Assembly: GCA_027886185.1 (NCBI GenBank) | Contig: WOAB01000109.1 | Span: forward strand, 8,536,501 to 8,600,500 | From: Rheum nobile | Lineage: Eukaryota; Streptophyta; Magnoliopsida; Caryophyllales; Polygonaceae | DNA: 64,000 nt | Direction of reading: 5' to 3' | Shown here: in pieces, positions 1 through 10,560 of the stretch | Position numbering within the stretch: the stretch's first letter is position 1 | How the letters are laid out: every line of letters starts with the position of its first letter | Notes under the pieces: model-generated | The model's database searches: none | What the model saw: only the letters and a program-made list of their open reading frames with translations | What the model was told of the DNA's origin: nothing | Translations under genes and position numbers: made by a program

Positions 1-123
1 CAAGGCACTCTTCATGATGAGGTCTATGTGAGTCAGCCGCCTGGCTTCCTTGACCCCGCTCGACCAAACCATGTGTGCAAGCTCAATCGAGCCTTGTACG
101 GACTCAAGCAAGCACCACGGGCT
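1..123 (+). pseudogene. Ty1/copia reverse transcriptase fragment
   Basis: The frame starting near position 1 reads the copia RT block containing PPGFLDPARPNHVCK and YGLKQAPRA, the stretch that normally follows the FLNG..EE.YM segment. Homology stops after APRA at about position 120, where the next residue should be Trp and unrelated Arg/Pro-rich sequence begins. It is closely related to the same block of Copia-1 at 3680-3790 (EEVYMEQPRGFEDPARPNHV), so it is probably a truncated relative. The left part lies outside the window. No catalytic residues are included, so it cannot encode a functional enzyme. Confidence 0.85.
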
Positions 124-479
124 CTCCGCCGCCCGCCTGCGAGCTACTACGAGCAGCAATGCCGGTCTTCTTCTTCTTCCTTCAAATCCTCTTGCACTGT
201 CTCCAACGCCGACTTCCGCTCCTACTACTCCACCCTCAACCCGATCTCTCCTCGAACCTTCTGCAAACATCACCTCCCCCCTCTTCCTCCTCCTATATCC
301 AGAACCTTCCCATCTGGCGATCAATCGCGCCGCCGCCACCCCTTCTAACCTTACAGAGGTTCAATTTTGTTTAATTTTCTGTGGAAACTGGACTGAATCG
401 ATCGAATTTCGGAGATTGATTGCTTGTGAAAACTTTTGTTGGGAAATTCGAAGAACGAGAAGATAGACGGTGATTGGAT
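124..479. other. unassigned C/T-rich stretch
   Basis: Reading frames here are Ser/Pro/Leu-rich and low in complexity, driven by TTC/CTC/CCT repeats, and I recognise no protein. With Copia-1 removed, position 479 joins position 5065, so 124-479 and 5065-5685 are the two halves of the original target site. It could be a 5' leader or promoter, but nothing shows that directly. Confidence 0.4.
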
Positions 480-684
480 TAATAACTGATATATGTAAAA
501 ATTAAATTAGTCAAAGATTGTCCTAGTCTTAAGGCATTTGTTAGTCTGTTACTAGAGTGTTGTTAGTGCCTCATTTTGTGGAGTTAGTTTAGGCAGCCGT
601 TCTTCACTTCCTCTCTGTATATATATTCTTGTAAATGTATTCAATAAGGTAAGCATCCATTTACTCCATTTCTCAATTTCTATA
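480..684 (+). repeat. Copia-1 5' LTR
   Basis: This 205-bp direct repeat matches 4855-5059 with about three substitutions. It starts TAATAACTGATATATG and ends TTTCTATA immediately before the primer-binding site. A TATATATATTC motif near 618-628 is a candidate TATA region. Confidence 0.95.
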
Positions 685-697
685 TGGTATCAGAGCC
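685..697 (+). other. Copia-1 primer-binding site
   Basis: TGGTATCAGAGCC directly abuts the 5' LTR. It is complementary to the 3' end of plant initiator methionine tRNA, the usual primer of copia minus-strand synthesis. Confidence 0.92.
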
Positions 698-742
698 ATA
701 ATTTTTCTTTTTCTTTTTCCACTGCTTCCTGCTACGCCCCTC

Positions 743-1690
743 ATGGCTCTCACAAATCAACAACTACTTGCAGCAGCCAATTTGGCTTCCACAAATCTCA
801 ACTTCCAAATTCCCTCCATCAGCATTAAACTCGATCGCGAAAATTACTCACTTTGGCGCACCACCATCATCTCTGCGCTTGAAACCTTCGATCTTGAATA
901 TTTCATTCATGATCCAAACCCACCACCAGAATTACTATCCAACACTGCAGCCGATGGTGCTGTCACTAAAACTTCAAATCCTGATTTTATCACTTGGAAA
1001 AAGTGTGATAGATTTGTTCTTCTCTGGATCAAATCAACTCTGTCTGAGCGCGCCCTTGCCATAGTTGCTCGGTCGACCTCCTCTCAGACTGCTTGGCTTG
1101 CTATTGAGCGCACCTTCCAGGCGCAAACCCATGCTCGTCGTCTGGCGATGAAGACTCAACTGCAAACTCTCTCTAAGGGAGCTTTATCCATGATGAACTA
1201 CCTTGAATGCAAGCGTCAAATTACTGACTCTCTGGCCGAGAATCTCCACCCTGTCTCGGACGAGGATCTCATCGGGTTCATCCTAAATGGCCTCGACTCC
1301 TCATATGGCTCTTTCACCTCTGCTTTCATGATGAAATCGGATGGCGCGTCTGTCGATGATCTTGTTGGGCTCCTGCTTTAGGAGGAAGCTCGTCTTGATC
1401 ATGATCTTGCTCGCCAAGCAGCCACCCAATTACCTTCGGCTCTTGCTCCTGCTCAGGTACCCTCTTCTCCTCTGGCAAATCAGGTATCCCGCAACAACAA
1501 TAGGCCATCTTCCAACTCTCACGGTGGCTCCTCATCAAACTCTCGTGGCAACGATCAACGGCGTCGTCGAATGCAGTGTCAACTCTGCAATAAGCCTGGT
1601 CATGAAGCCATCAATTGTTGGCAACGTGCAAATCAGACGGACTATCCATATCGTCGTCCAAATCCATGTGATCAATCTCGACAGGCAAAC
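743..1690 (+). pseudogene. gag: Copia-1 gag with zinc knuckle
   Basis: The frame opens at ATG 743. A copia Gag N-terminus (LDRENYSLWR) and UBN2-type core are visible, followed by a CCHC zinc knuckle CQLCNKPGHEAINC at about 1574-1615. A TAG at 1379-1381 (probably from CAG) splits the frame, and the same frame continues with EEARLDHDLARQ. Gag normally forms the virus-like particle and binds the element RNA through the knuckle. The knuckle ligands are intact, but the stop removes it from the first ORF product. It runs in frame into the protease. Confidence 0.9.
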
Positions 1691-3050
1691 ATTGCTAACT
1701 ACGACAGTCCATTCACCGTCATGGATCCATCTTGGTATTTTGACACCGGGGCCACTGATCACGTTTCCCCTGACATCGGAAAATTGAGCATCACAGAACC
1801 TTACACTGGCGATGACAAACTGCAAGTCGGGAACGGTAACCATTTGCATATTTCTCATATTGGATCTTCTTCATTATCTCATTTGCATTTACCTACTGTG
1901 TTCATTGTCCCTCATCTCACCAAAAATCTACTAAGTGTTTCCAAGCTCACACAGGATAATAGTGTTTATATGGAATTCTGGCCTAACCACTGTTTTGTTA
2001 AGACTCTACAGGGCAAACCAATCCTCCACGGACACGTTGAAAATGGCCTCTACCGCTTGTCTCCCTCCACCAATAAAACCTCATCTACCATGGCTCTCTC
2101 TGGTGTCCGCACGACGTTGACCGGCTGGCATAAGCGGCTTGCACATCCTCATGAGTCCATTCTACGACGCTTGGTCTCCACATTTCAGCTTCCAATTTCA
2201 ACACATAAATTATCATTTGTCTGTGAGCCATGCCAATTTGGCAAAAGTCACAAATTTCATCTTTCTCATACTCATATTTCATGCAGTAAACCTTTTGAAC
2301 TAATGTATTCGGACGTTTGGGGTCCGTCTCCTTTGTTTTCGATGAATGGCAATCGTTACTTTGTTCTATTTATTGATTACTTCACAAAATTCGTTTGGAT
2401 CTATTTTCTATCTCACAAGTCACAAGTACTACCCACATTCATCAAATTTCGAACCATGATCAAAACACAATTTGATTGTGACATTAAAAATCTCCAAACG
2501 GATTGGGGTGGGGAATTCCGAAATGTTTCCACATACCTACAAACTTGTGGCATCAACCATCGAATTTCCTGCCCTTACACTCCAGAACAAAACGGTGCTG
2601 TCGAAAGACGAAATCGAATCATTGTTGAAAAAGGTTATCTTTGCTAGCCCAATCCTCTCTTCCACAAGAATACTGGGAACACGCCTTCAAAACATCCACA
2701 TACATACATAATCGAACCATCACACCCACACTCAACTACGGTTCCTCGTATTCCGCACTATACCTTAACGACCCAGATCATGCCTTCCTATGAACCTTCG
2801 GTTGCCTATGTTATCCTTTTTTGAGACCTTACAACTCTCATAAAATGGATTTCAGATCTCTACCCTGTGTGTTTATAGGTTACAACGCTTCTCACAAAGG
2901 ATACTTGTGCTTACATCGACCCACATCTCGCATTTATGTGTCTCGCCATGTGGTTTTCAATGAGGATGTCTTCCCTTATGCTGTTGCTGCACCATTGCCC
3001 AACCCGTCTTCCCCAGCTGCACATACAGAACCAAGCCCCGCTGGTCTCCT
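1691..3050 (+). pseudogene. pol: Copia-1 protease and integrase
   Basis: The aspartic protease active site is WYFDTGATDH at about 1732. A GAG-pre-integrase segment (GWHKRLAHPHESI) at about 2120 and the integrase core follow: YSDVWGP, QTDWGGEF and PEQNGAVERRN give the D, D and E positions. Asn to Trp in the normally TDNGGE motif is unusual. A one-base shift near 2630 moves the rest to another frame (EYWEHAF..), and TGA at 2788-2790 interrupts it just before FGCLCYPFLRPY. The C-terminal region ends in Ser/Pro-rich linker. These are the processing and integration functions, both inactivated by the breaks. Confidence 0.9.
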
Positions 3051-4824
3051 AGATCATGCTTTGTCTCTATCCCAACCACCACAATCATCCTCCCCACCAT
3101 CTCCCTCACTGTCACCTGTCCCATCTCTTCCCACACCTCCTCCATCTCCCTGTCCTTCTCATCAACGTCCAACCATTAGCTCTCACGCCAAACAGTCCGT
3201 CCCTAGACACTATCGTCCTGCTGACAATAACCAACATAGTATGGTTACCCGTGCAAGCACGAACTCCCTCAAACCCAAAACTTTCCTTACATCCACTGAA
3301 ATTCAACCCACTACCGAGCCCCGTACTGTTTCCCAGGCCATAAAGAACACATTTTGGTTAAATGCAATGAAAAATGAATTTGATGCTTTAATGCGAAATA
3401 ACACATGGTCACTTGTTTCTCGTCCTTGCAATGTTAATCTTGTTGGTTGTAAGTGGATTTTCAGGATTAAGCGGCACTCGGATGGAACCATTGAGCGATA
3501 CAAGGCCAGGTTAGTCGCCAAAGGATTCAGTTAGGAAGAAGGGGTCGATTTCTTTGAGACATTCAGCCCCGTCATCAAACCGACGACTATTCGGTTAGTT
3601 CTTTCTGTTGCTCTGTCTCAGGGATGGAAAATCAGGCAATTGGACATAAACAATGCCTTATTGAATGTCGATCTAACGGAGGAAGTCTATATGGAGCAGC
3701 CCCGTGGCTTTGAGGATCCAGCTCGACCAAATCATGTGTGCAAACTGCATAAGGCGCTTTATGGATTGAAACAGGCCCCTCGGGCTTGGTTTAATAAGCT
3801 GAAACATCATCTCGTCACGCATGGTTTCCGAGCATGTTAATCTGATACATCACTGTTTGTCCATTCCTCTGCTCTTGCCACTGTTTACATCCTGGTATAT
3901 GTTGATGATTTGATAATCACAGGAGATCATCCTCAGCTTATCCAGAAGTTCATCAATGATCTGCATCACACATTTGCTCTCAAGGATCTAGGTGATCTAA
4001 ATTACTTTCTTGGTGTTCAAATTACCAGGACAACCAACGGCCTCACTCTATCCCAACAAAGCTATATTCAGGATGTTCTTAGCCGCAGCAAGATGCTTGA
4101 TTCTAAATATGTTGCTACACCAGCCGATCCTTCTGTCCGTCTTGAGCTTCATGGTGATCCATTCTCTGATCCGAAATTGTACAGGCAGACAGTGGGTTCC
4201 CTTCAGTATGCTACGATCACTAGGTCGGACATAGCCTTTGCCGTAAACAGAGTGTGTCAATTTATGTACGCTCCAACTGTTCTGCATTGGCAAGTTGTTA
4301 AACGAATCCTGCGCTATCTGAACGGTACATTACATCACTGTCTTCAATTTCAGTCCACCAAGGCCGTGTCTCTCCTAGCTTATTCGGATGCTGGTTGGAT
4401 GTCAGACAAAGAGGATAGCAGATCTCAATATGGCTTTGCAGTGTTCCATGGCACAAACTTGATTAGTTGGACATCCAGAAAACAATGTGTGGTGGCTCGT
4501 TCGAGTACTGAGGCTGAATATCGTGCTCTTGCTTACACCGCTGCGGAGCTGCTATGGATAAAACAATTGCTTCGTGATCTCAAGGTGCAACTTCCACAGC
4601 CTCCTCTCTTGCTTTGTGACAATGTTGGGGCTACTTTCATGTGCAAGAATCCGGTCAACAGTACAAGATCCAAGCATATTGCTCTTGATTTTCATTTTGT
4701 TCGTGAACAAATTGAAGCAAGTGATCTCAAAATCAGTCATGTATCCTCAGTTGATCAGCTTGCAGATATATTTACAAAACCATTGGGAAAAGATCGCATT
4801 GCTCAGCTTTGTCACAAGCTTTAA
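3051..4824 (+). pseudogene. pol: Copia-1 reverse transcriptase and RNase H
   Basis: RT begins near LVGCKWIFRIK at about 3440. TAG at 3532-3534 and TAA at 3838-3840 interrupt the same frame. The catalytic YVDDLIITG box is at about 3898-3924. The RNase H domain contains LLAYSDAGWM, ARSSTEAEYRAL, LCDNVGA and the terminal LADIFTKPL, ending at TAA 4822-4824. The segment normally FLNG reads LLNVDL. The last 304 codons from 3910 are open, so RNase H itself is uninterrupted although it cannot be made as part of an intact polyprotein. Confidence 0.92.
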
Positions 4825-4854
4825 GTCCGCCCTGCCCTTGAGCTTGCCGGGGGG

Positions 4855-5059
4855 TAATAACTGATATATGTAAAAATTAAATTAGTCAAAGATTGTCCTA
4901 GTCTTAAGGCATTTGTTAGTCTGTTACTAGAGTGATGTTAGTGCCTCATTTTGTGGAGTTAGTTTAGGCAGCCGTTCTTCACTTTCTCTCTGTATATATA
5001 TTCTTGTAAATGTATTGAATAAGGTAAGCATCCATTTACTCCATTTCTCAATTTCTATA
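4855..5059 (+). repeat. Copia-1 3' LTR
   Basis: Matches 480-684. It is preceded by a GGGGGG tract at 4849-4854 that serves as a short polypurine tract, and followed by the target duplication TGGAT at 5060-5064. Confidence 0.95.
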
Positions 5060-5064
5060 TGGAT

Positions 5065-5685
5065 TGAGTTCGCGGTCCAGGTATTTGCCCTACCAGAGAT
5101 CTTTTGTTCGGGAGTGTTACATGTATTGTATAAGACCTTTCACCCAATTGATCTTCTCAGAGGGTTTATGTTCTAGGGTTTGTGTAAATAGTTTGTAGAA
5201 GTTGCTAATTTAATTAGTGGTTTATGTTCTACCTTTCCATGCTTTAATTAGGGTTCTTCTTTGTGTTTATGTATATATGTATGATGCTTCCATCCTTCCG
5301 GTTTCTAATTTGGTTTATGCGTGATTAAGGAAATAACTTTGTTCCCCTAAAATCTGATTTAGGTTTAGATGGATTTTGATTTTGACCTTTTATCAGTTTT
5401 ATGTATTCGAGCTTGGGCGAATTGCGTGCAAGTTTGATCTTTTGAGATATAGTGCTTTGCTTTCTGGTTATCAGAAGCAATTTGGAAGATTGAATTTGTG
5501 ATTTCGAGTGCAGATTATGGCGAATTGGTGAATCATGTTTCAACTGGATTAGACTAGCAAGCATGCTTTGTTGCAGCCTTGCAGATGGGTGCTTCAGAAA
5601 ATGCAGGATTTGTTTCGATGTCAGATAAATTGTCACCACCATCCCCTTATCTTACCTTTTTTGCTGATCACATATGACAATATTT
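5065..5685. other. unassigned AT-rich DNA right of Copia-1
   Basis: This is the continuation of the target site interrupted by Copia-1. I see no protein similarity, RNA gene or repeat structure that I can support. Confidence 0.4.
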
Positions 5686-6044
5686 AGGGTTCGTTCGGCA
5701 AAATACTTTTTCATGTTTTTTTCTACTTTATTTCCTTTCTCGTGCTTTTTTCTCCAGAAAAGTAACTCAAAGGTTCGTTCGGAAACAAATGTTTCTCCAT
5801 ACTTCAAACTACTTTCACTTACTTTTATTTGCTTAAAAATTGCACAGAAAAAAAGTTCCTACCCCCTACTTTCGATACTTATCATATGCTTCTGAAGGAT
5901 TGGTTTCCATCCATTGCCCCCGACATCGATTTCCCCCCGATACAAAAAAATTTCTGGAAGACCTTCTTCGTGAACCTTGAAGCCTGACGACTTGATTTCC
6001 ATACCTTGCTCTTCCTTGAAGCTTGACGATTTATGCAGGTACGT

Positions 6045-6440
6045 TAACCTCTTCTCTCCTCTCACTCTTCATCTTCCTCTCCCTCATGTGTTTCTTCCTC
6101 TCCTCTCCATGGCTGATTTTCTCCGAATTTTGTTCGATTTTAGGGTTTGTTTCGTTCATCGTTTCGAATCGAATTATCGTTTGGTTTTCTTTCAACCAAA
6201 AGTTTAGGGTTTCGATTCGCAAGTGTACAACTCTATTTTCGTTTTGATGTTCTTGTTCTTCTTCTTCTTCAATTTTAGGGTTTGATTTTCGCATTCTTGC
6301 TTTGAATTTAGGGTTTTTTTGGTTTAGGGTTTCTCGATTTTTTTTTAGATTTTAGGGTTTCGTTCTGATTGCTTTCCATTGGATTTTAGGGCTTTTGATT
6401 TTAGGGATTTTAGGGTTTCGATTTGAGGGCTTTCGGTTGT
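6045..6440 (+). promoter_or_regulatory. telo-box-rich leader/intron-like region
   Basis: About nine copies of TAGGGTTT or TTTAGGG lie between 6140 and 6420 in T-rich DNA. A possible donor site ATGCAG|GTACGTTAAC is near 6038. In plants, clustered telo-boxes (AAACCCTA) and T-rich leader introns are common at 5' ends of translation- and ribosome-related genes. This is probably the relic 5' end of a host gene, but no downstream coding region can be tied to it with confidence. Confidence 0.5.
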
Positions 6441-7614
6441 GTTCTTGTTGATACTTAATACTTCGTGCTTGACTGCTGAACTTTCAGTATACAACTCTTG
6501 AGCTGCTTCAAATTTTACCAACTTTAATGATGAACTGCTGAACTTTCAGTACAGGTCTGTGCTTTCATCTCACCTCTTGTTTTGTCATGATGAACTGTGG
6601 AGCTATTTGAGTAGAGGTATGTGCTTGGTTTATATTGTTTGTGCTTGCTGATCATGTATTGCATGTTAATCTGCTTCTTAGGGTTGCTGAACTTGGTGTT
6701 GAAATCGTTTTGAATCCTGCATTTTTTTTGTTGCTTCTAGTGTTCGTGTCAGTTCAAATCCCATTTGTCATCTCTTGTTGAATAAGTCAATTGTGCGGAA
6801 CTATCTAATATCAAACTATTCCTCTTTAATTAACATTGAAAGGTATTGCCTTTGGTATTACACCTCTAACATTAGAAAAAGTTAAACCACACCCACTTGC
6901 AATGTTCTCTTCATTGCCACATGATTTATAGTGGACTTGGTAATTGAAGATGACAAGGGGAGCAGTAGGAGGCAGTTGGTAGTGCTTAATTGGTATTTTG
7001 GAGTGTAATTAATTATAGTAGTATGGTAGCAGTATAGTAGCACTAGCCAGTAGGTGGTGTATTATGTACAACTAGAAAATAAAATATACTTCTTAATTTT
7101 GGTGGAGTATAGTTTGAGTTTAATTTTGGTGAAACTGTGATCCTTTCTTCTGCTTCACAGTGACACTTGAACCTACTTCTTCCATAAATACTTCCCCGAC
7201 CTGATTTTGGTTTTACCAAAGATGCAGCCCATATTACATGATGACTTCAAAATTAGCAGTAGGCTGAATGAGATTGGATATTATAGAGAGTAGTATGATC
7301 CCAAAGTGGAATTGAAATTGTACCATGGGGGGCTCGGAATTATCAATGAGTATGAAGTATGGACTTTGTGAAATAAAATTAGGAGCACACATTTTTAAAT
7401 TGCAATCCTTATACATTTATATTCTCATCCATTTTCTACTATCAACCTTATTAAACAAGGCCTAGAAGTTGCATTATCTAAAGTTTAAGGTTTTGAGATC
7501 ATGTGTCCATTGTTTCAATTATAGGGTACTATGATGTCGTGATAATGTATTCATATTATCACCAGAGTATTTCTTTGGCTAAATTATTGTAACCTTGTCA
7601 GTGCGTTTGTGCAG

Positions 7615-7846
7615 AAAAGCTGGAATGTTCATCAGGATATCCTATGAAGACACGAAGAGACAGCAAGCAGAAGGGTTTACAAAGGCTGCTCGCAATCTCC
7701 TACCTGTAAAGGATGCACCTCATGTTTCTGCTTTGGATGCAATCTTTGTCGTTGCTCTGACTGCAATTGCCAGACGTGCGCTGATTTCACCACAAACGCA
7801 GACGCTTAGGAGTATCTTCTCATTACATTGCCATCTTCTGAATTAG
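7615..7846 (+). pseudogene. exon-like segment, protein not recognised
   Basis: After a pyrimidine/AG acceptor-like sequence (TTTGTGCAG, 7606-7614), an open frame reads AGMFIRISYEDTKRQQAEGF, then a hydrophobic stretch (DAIFVVALTAIARRAL), and stops with TAA at 7844-7846. The composition looks like real coding sequence rather than random DNA, but I cannot name the family. It may be a final exon of the gene whose leader lies at 6.0-6.4 kb, which is inference. Confidence 0.4.
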
Positions 7847-8235
7847 TCAATTATATACTCAAATTCAAGAAATGTATTTGCTGAGCTAATTTATCAGACA
7901 ACGGTGACTGCACTATTGCTAGTACTTCGACAATTATAGACGGGAAGTAGTAGTTCCTAACCAACCAAGCTCCATTCTGTTTCCATTTTTGTATTGTAAC
8001 ATTCACATTCACATACTCCATTTACTTCAATTCAGATTTGAGTGCCCCTTCTTGCCAACTCTTCTGTCTAATATTGATTACAAAAGAGATCACTAGACTC
8101 TTGTCATGTACATAAAAAAAAAAAATGACGTTCACGCTGTCACAAAGGGACACTTTATGTCTAATGCTGAAAACTGGACAGTTTCATTTATTTTGGTTGT
8201 GTTGCTCGTATAATTGCATTCAGTTATGAACAGAG

Positions 8236-8285
8236 TTACATAGTACATGCTTGGTACTGCGGTCGATTACATAGTACATGCTTGG
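8236..8285. repeat. 19-bp direct duplication (31-bp period)
   Basis: TTACATAGTACATGCTTGG occurs at 8236-8254 and again at 8267-8285. The second copy is the end of the ACC-oxidase homology, so the duplication arose at the truncation breakpoint, probably during double-strand break repair. Confidence 0.8.
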
Positions 8286-8436
8286 CACGTCGATCCACGT
8301 GTCGCCCTTCAGGAGCTGAAGGCTGCTGACGCAGTCATCCTGGAAGAGAAGGATGATGCCGCCGACGTCGGTGTGGGCCCATAGTCCCTTGATCAAGTCG
8401 AGTTTGGGACAGGGCGGGTAGTTGGCCACCTTGATC
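8275..8436 (-). pseudogene. 1-aminocyclopropane-1-carboxylate oxidase fragment
   Basis: Read on the minus strand from 8436, the frame gives VANYPPCPKLDLIKG, AHTDVGGIILLFQDD and LQLLKGDTWIDVPSM. This is the core of ACC oxidase, the last enzyme of ethylene synthesis and a 2-oxoglutarate/Fe(II)-type oxygenase. The HxD iron-binding pair is present in AHTD. The second histidine, the RxS site and both ends are absent: about 54 of roughly 315 residues remain. Homology ends abruptly on both sides with no splice sites, consistent with capture of a fragment. Other 2-oxoglutarate oxygenases share these motifs, but NYPPCPKPDLIKG is characteristic of ACC oxidase. Confidence 0.85.
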
Positions 8437-8999
8437 TATTTACAAAGGCAAATTGACAGACAGAACAATGATCTATTTTTCTCTTGGTACATCACTGGGC
8501 ATTGTAACTACAAATCACCTAGACTGAAATGGTCGGCCTCCTCCATGTCTCTGGAAGTGAACAGATGCGGAAGAACGCGACACCGGCCCTACCGGAATAG
8601 CCCACCGAAGACGACGACCTCCGAAGACCAGTAAATCGGATGCTACTGTTGAGTCACCGCTTCGCCGTTGGGAGGAAGAGCTAGGGTTGTTGATTTGTTG
8701 GTGAGCATCAGGCGAGAAGATGAAACCCAACAAGTATGTTGGGTGTACTGAAGAGATGCATTAAATCAATTAGGCCATGCAACTAAAAGGCAATTGATTA
8801 AACCACTTCAATTTAGATGAAACAAGAGGATGAATTGAATTTTGACAAAAATAAAAACCAATCTATCAATGTAGAAACAAGCTACAAAGCAGAAGAAACA
8901 AGCTATGAGCCTGTTGGTGTTCTGAACAGTAACTAATGATTAGCCTAAATTCAATTATGTCATACATGAATTGAGGTAGGAGATATAAAGTACGAATTT

Positions 9000-9335
9000 A
9001 TCAAATGAATCCAGATGAAACAATTAACTAACAATTAGCCCTAAATCAATTGCCCTAAATTCAGTGAAATAAGCAAAATTAACTACCGATTAGCCATAAT
9101 TCAATTAGCTAACGATTATCCCTAAATTAATTGCCTTAAATTCAACCCTAAATTCAGTGAAATAGGCAAAATTAACTAACGATTAGCCCTAAATCAATTA
9201 GCTAACAATTAAATCAATTACCCAAAATTCAACGACAAAAATTTACCCTAAATTCACTGAAGATATTTACCCTAAATTCAGAGGCAAATATGAAAACCCT
9301 AAATCAATTAGTCCATAAAACTGAAATAGGCGAAG
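9000..9335. repeat. degenerate repeats, CCCTAAATTCA / GATTAGCC motifs
   Basis: An AT-rich segment is built from variants of ATTAGCCCTAAATCAATT and CCCTAAATTCAGTGAAATA. One unit, GTGAAATA(A/G)GCAAAATTAACTA, recurs 93 bp apart (9064 and 9157). No coding content is seen. Confidence 0.7.
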
Positions 9336-9658
9336 GATTAAGCCACATCAATCCATATGAAACAAGAGAACGAAGCTCTTGACCAACCTTGTTCAATTTC
9401 ACCGAAGCCGTGTCCAACAGCGGAGGACGAACGCGACCACAGCGAGGCTCCCCAACACCGGACCTACCGGACTAGACCACTGACGCAAACGATGCCCTTC
9501 CTAGCTGGAGTCGCCGTCGCAAAGTTGCTACTTGCTGGAGTCGCCGTTTGCGAAGCAGGAGAATGAAGATTGAGATTTTTTATTGGATATGGTTTTCATA
9601 TGGCAGGAGGGAGGAAAGCTTGAGATTTATGGGTTATGCACTTATGCTGCAAACTGGA

Positions 9659-9726
9659 GTCACGTGCACTTCACGTGGAAGGTGCCACATTCTACAAACA
9701 AACAAATCACGTGCACATCACGTGAT
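9659..9726. promoter_or_regulatory. clustered CACGTG G-box-like palindromes
   Basis: Two near-palindromic blocks of TCACGTGCAC..TCACGTG form lie about 47 bp apart (about 9659-9679 and 9707-9725). CACGTG is the plant G-box bound by bZIP and bHLH factors. No gene is attached, so a regulatory role is only possible. Confidence 0.4.
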
Positions 9727-9929
9727 TATGTTTAATGAAAAAAAGTTAAGGATATTTTGGTAAATTTAGTCAAAAAATTATAATAATTAAGTATTGTTTA
9801 ACGAACATACGTATAGAAAATAAGCATCAATATCAACATAAGTATCAGCATCAAATAAATACATAATTCAGCATCAGCATAAATATCAGAATTAGATAAA
9901 TATTAACATTGTTTTATCGAACAGACCCT

Positions 9930-10545
9930 TCTCTTAAGCATTTGAAGCTTGTTTTGAGGGAGGATATCCAGAAGGTAAAGGTTACATAAGTATTTATATT
10001 AGTAGTCCCTTCCCAGTTTATTCTTCTTCTAATTCTTCCAACTTTTTATATGACATCTACACAGATCTGGGACTCCGTTTCCAAGCCTTGAGTGAATTTT
10101 TGAACGCAAGTAAATGTCACTTTTGTTACTATCTATCTCACTCTCTGCGGAGTGATTCTTGCTAACATGATTAGATTTTCAGGTTCAAGTCACTGCTTTG
10201 TCTAGCTATGAAGAGAAGGAAGAACAATTTAAAGAACAGGTATAATCTCAAGCACAGAACTGCATTTCTTTCCTTGTAATATTTGTCCAGCTATGAAGTT
10301 AGGCTGTAAAATTTTAACTTCATTTCTCTCGAACAAGTCCTTTGTCTTTAGACCAATGCAAGTGCTTATTTTAACTAAATGTTCAGGTTGCACAACTTAG
10401 GAAACAATTTTTCAATTCTATTGCTCCTGGTGGTCTTGCTGGTGATAGAAGAGGTGTTGTTCCTGCGTCTGGATTCTCTTATAGTGCACAGCAGATATGG
10501 GAAGTCATTAAAGAGAACAAAGATCTTGACCTTCCAGCGCACAAG
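9930..10545 (+). pseudogene. RHD3 (root hair defective 3/Sey1-type GTPase) fragment
   Basis: Exon-like pieces match the region just after the GTPase domain of RHD3, an ER-membrane-fusing dynamin-like GTPase. 9930-9974 reads LVLREDIQK and is followed by GTAAAG. 10065-10109 reads IWDSVSKP then SEFLNA with residues missing between. 10183-10239 reads ALSSYEEKEEQFKEQ and is followed by GTATAA. 10387-10545 reads FNSIAPGGLAGDRRG, SGFSYSAQQIWEVI and NKDLDLPAHK. Introns are retained, so this is a genomic fragment and not a retrocopy. Exon 2 has an internal deletion, and sequence after 10545 does not continue the protein. The GTPase motifs and C-terminal membrane hairpin are absent. Confidence 0.85.
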
Positions 10546-10560
10546 GCTTAATCTCTTTTA

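Larger units (their letters stand above)
480..5059 (+). mobile_element. Copia-1: full-length Ty1/copia LTR retrotransposon, degenerate
   Basis: This is a complete 4.58-kb element: 5' LTR, initiator-Met tRNA primer site, gag, protease, integrase, reverse transcriptase and RNase H in copia order, a G-run polypurine tract, and a 3' LTR. A perfect 5-bp target duplication TGGAT flanks it at 475-479 and 5060-5064. The two 205-bp LTRs differ at about three positions by eye, so it is a recent insertion. The coding region has TAG at 1379-1381, a frameshift near 2630, TGA at 2788-2790, TAG at 3532-3534 and TAA at 3838-3840, so it is not autonomous. The LTR ends read TAATAAC...CTATA rather than TG...CA. 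The short LTRs and gag type suggest the Ale/Retrofit lineage, which is inference. Confidence 0.95.
5686..9929. mobile_element. candidate TIR DNA transposon carrying gene pieces
   Basis: The left end AGGGTTCGTTCGGCAAAA (5686) and the reverse complement of the right end, AGGGTCTGTTCGATAAAA (9929), agree at 14 of 18 positions. A second GGTTCGTTCGG lies at 5772-5782, and 9780-9925 has short repeats built on CAGCATCA/AATATCA, the kind of subterminal repetition DNA transposons show. Inside are a telo-box leader, one unrecognised exon and an antisense ACC-oxidase fragment, but no transposase. I could not find a convincing target-site duplication, so the boundaries and class are uncertain; two separate small elements are an alternative. 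Confidence 0.4.

Noticed and set aside
3056..3343. Proline-rich secreted protein
   Set aside because: It is an out-of-frame reading of the Ser/Pro-rich linker between Copia-1 integrase and RT.
6140..6420. Interstitial telomere array
   Set aside because: TTTAGGG-like motifs are irregular and embedded in T-rich leader-like DNA, not head-to-tail.
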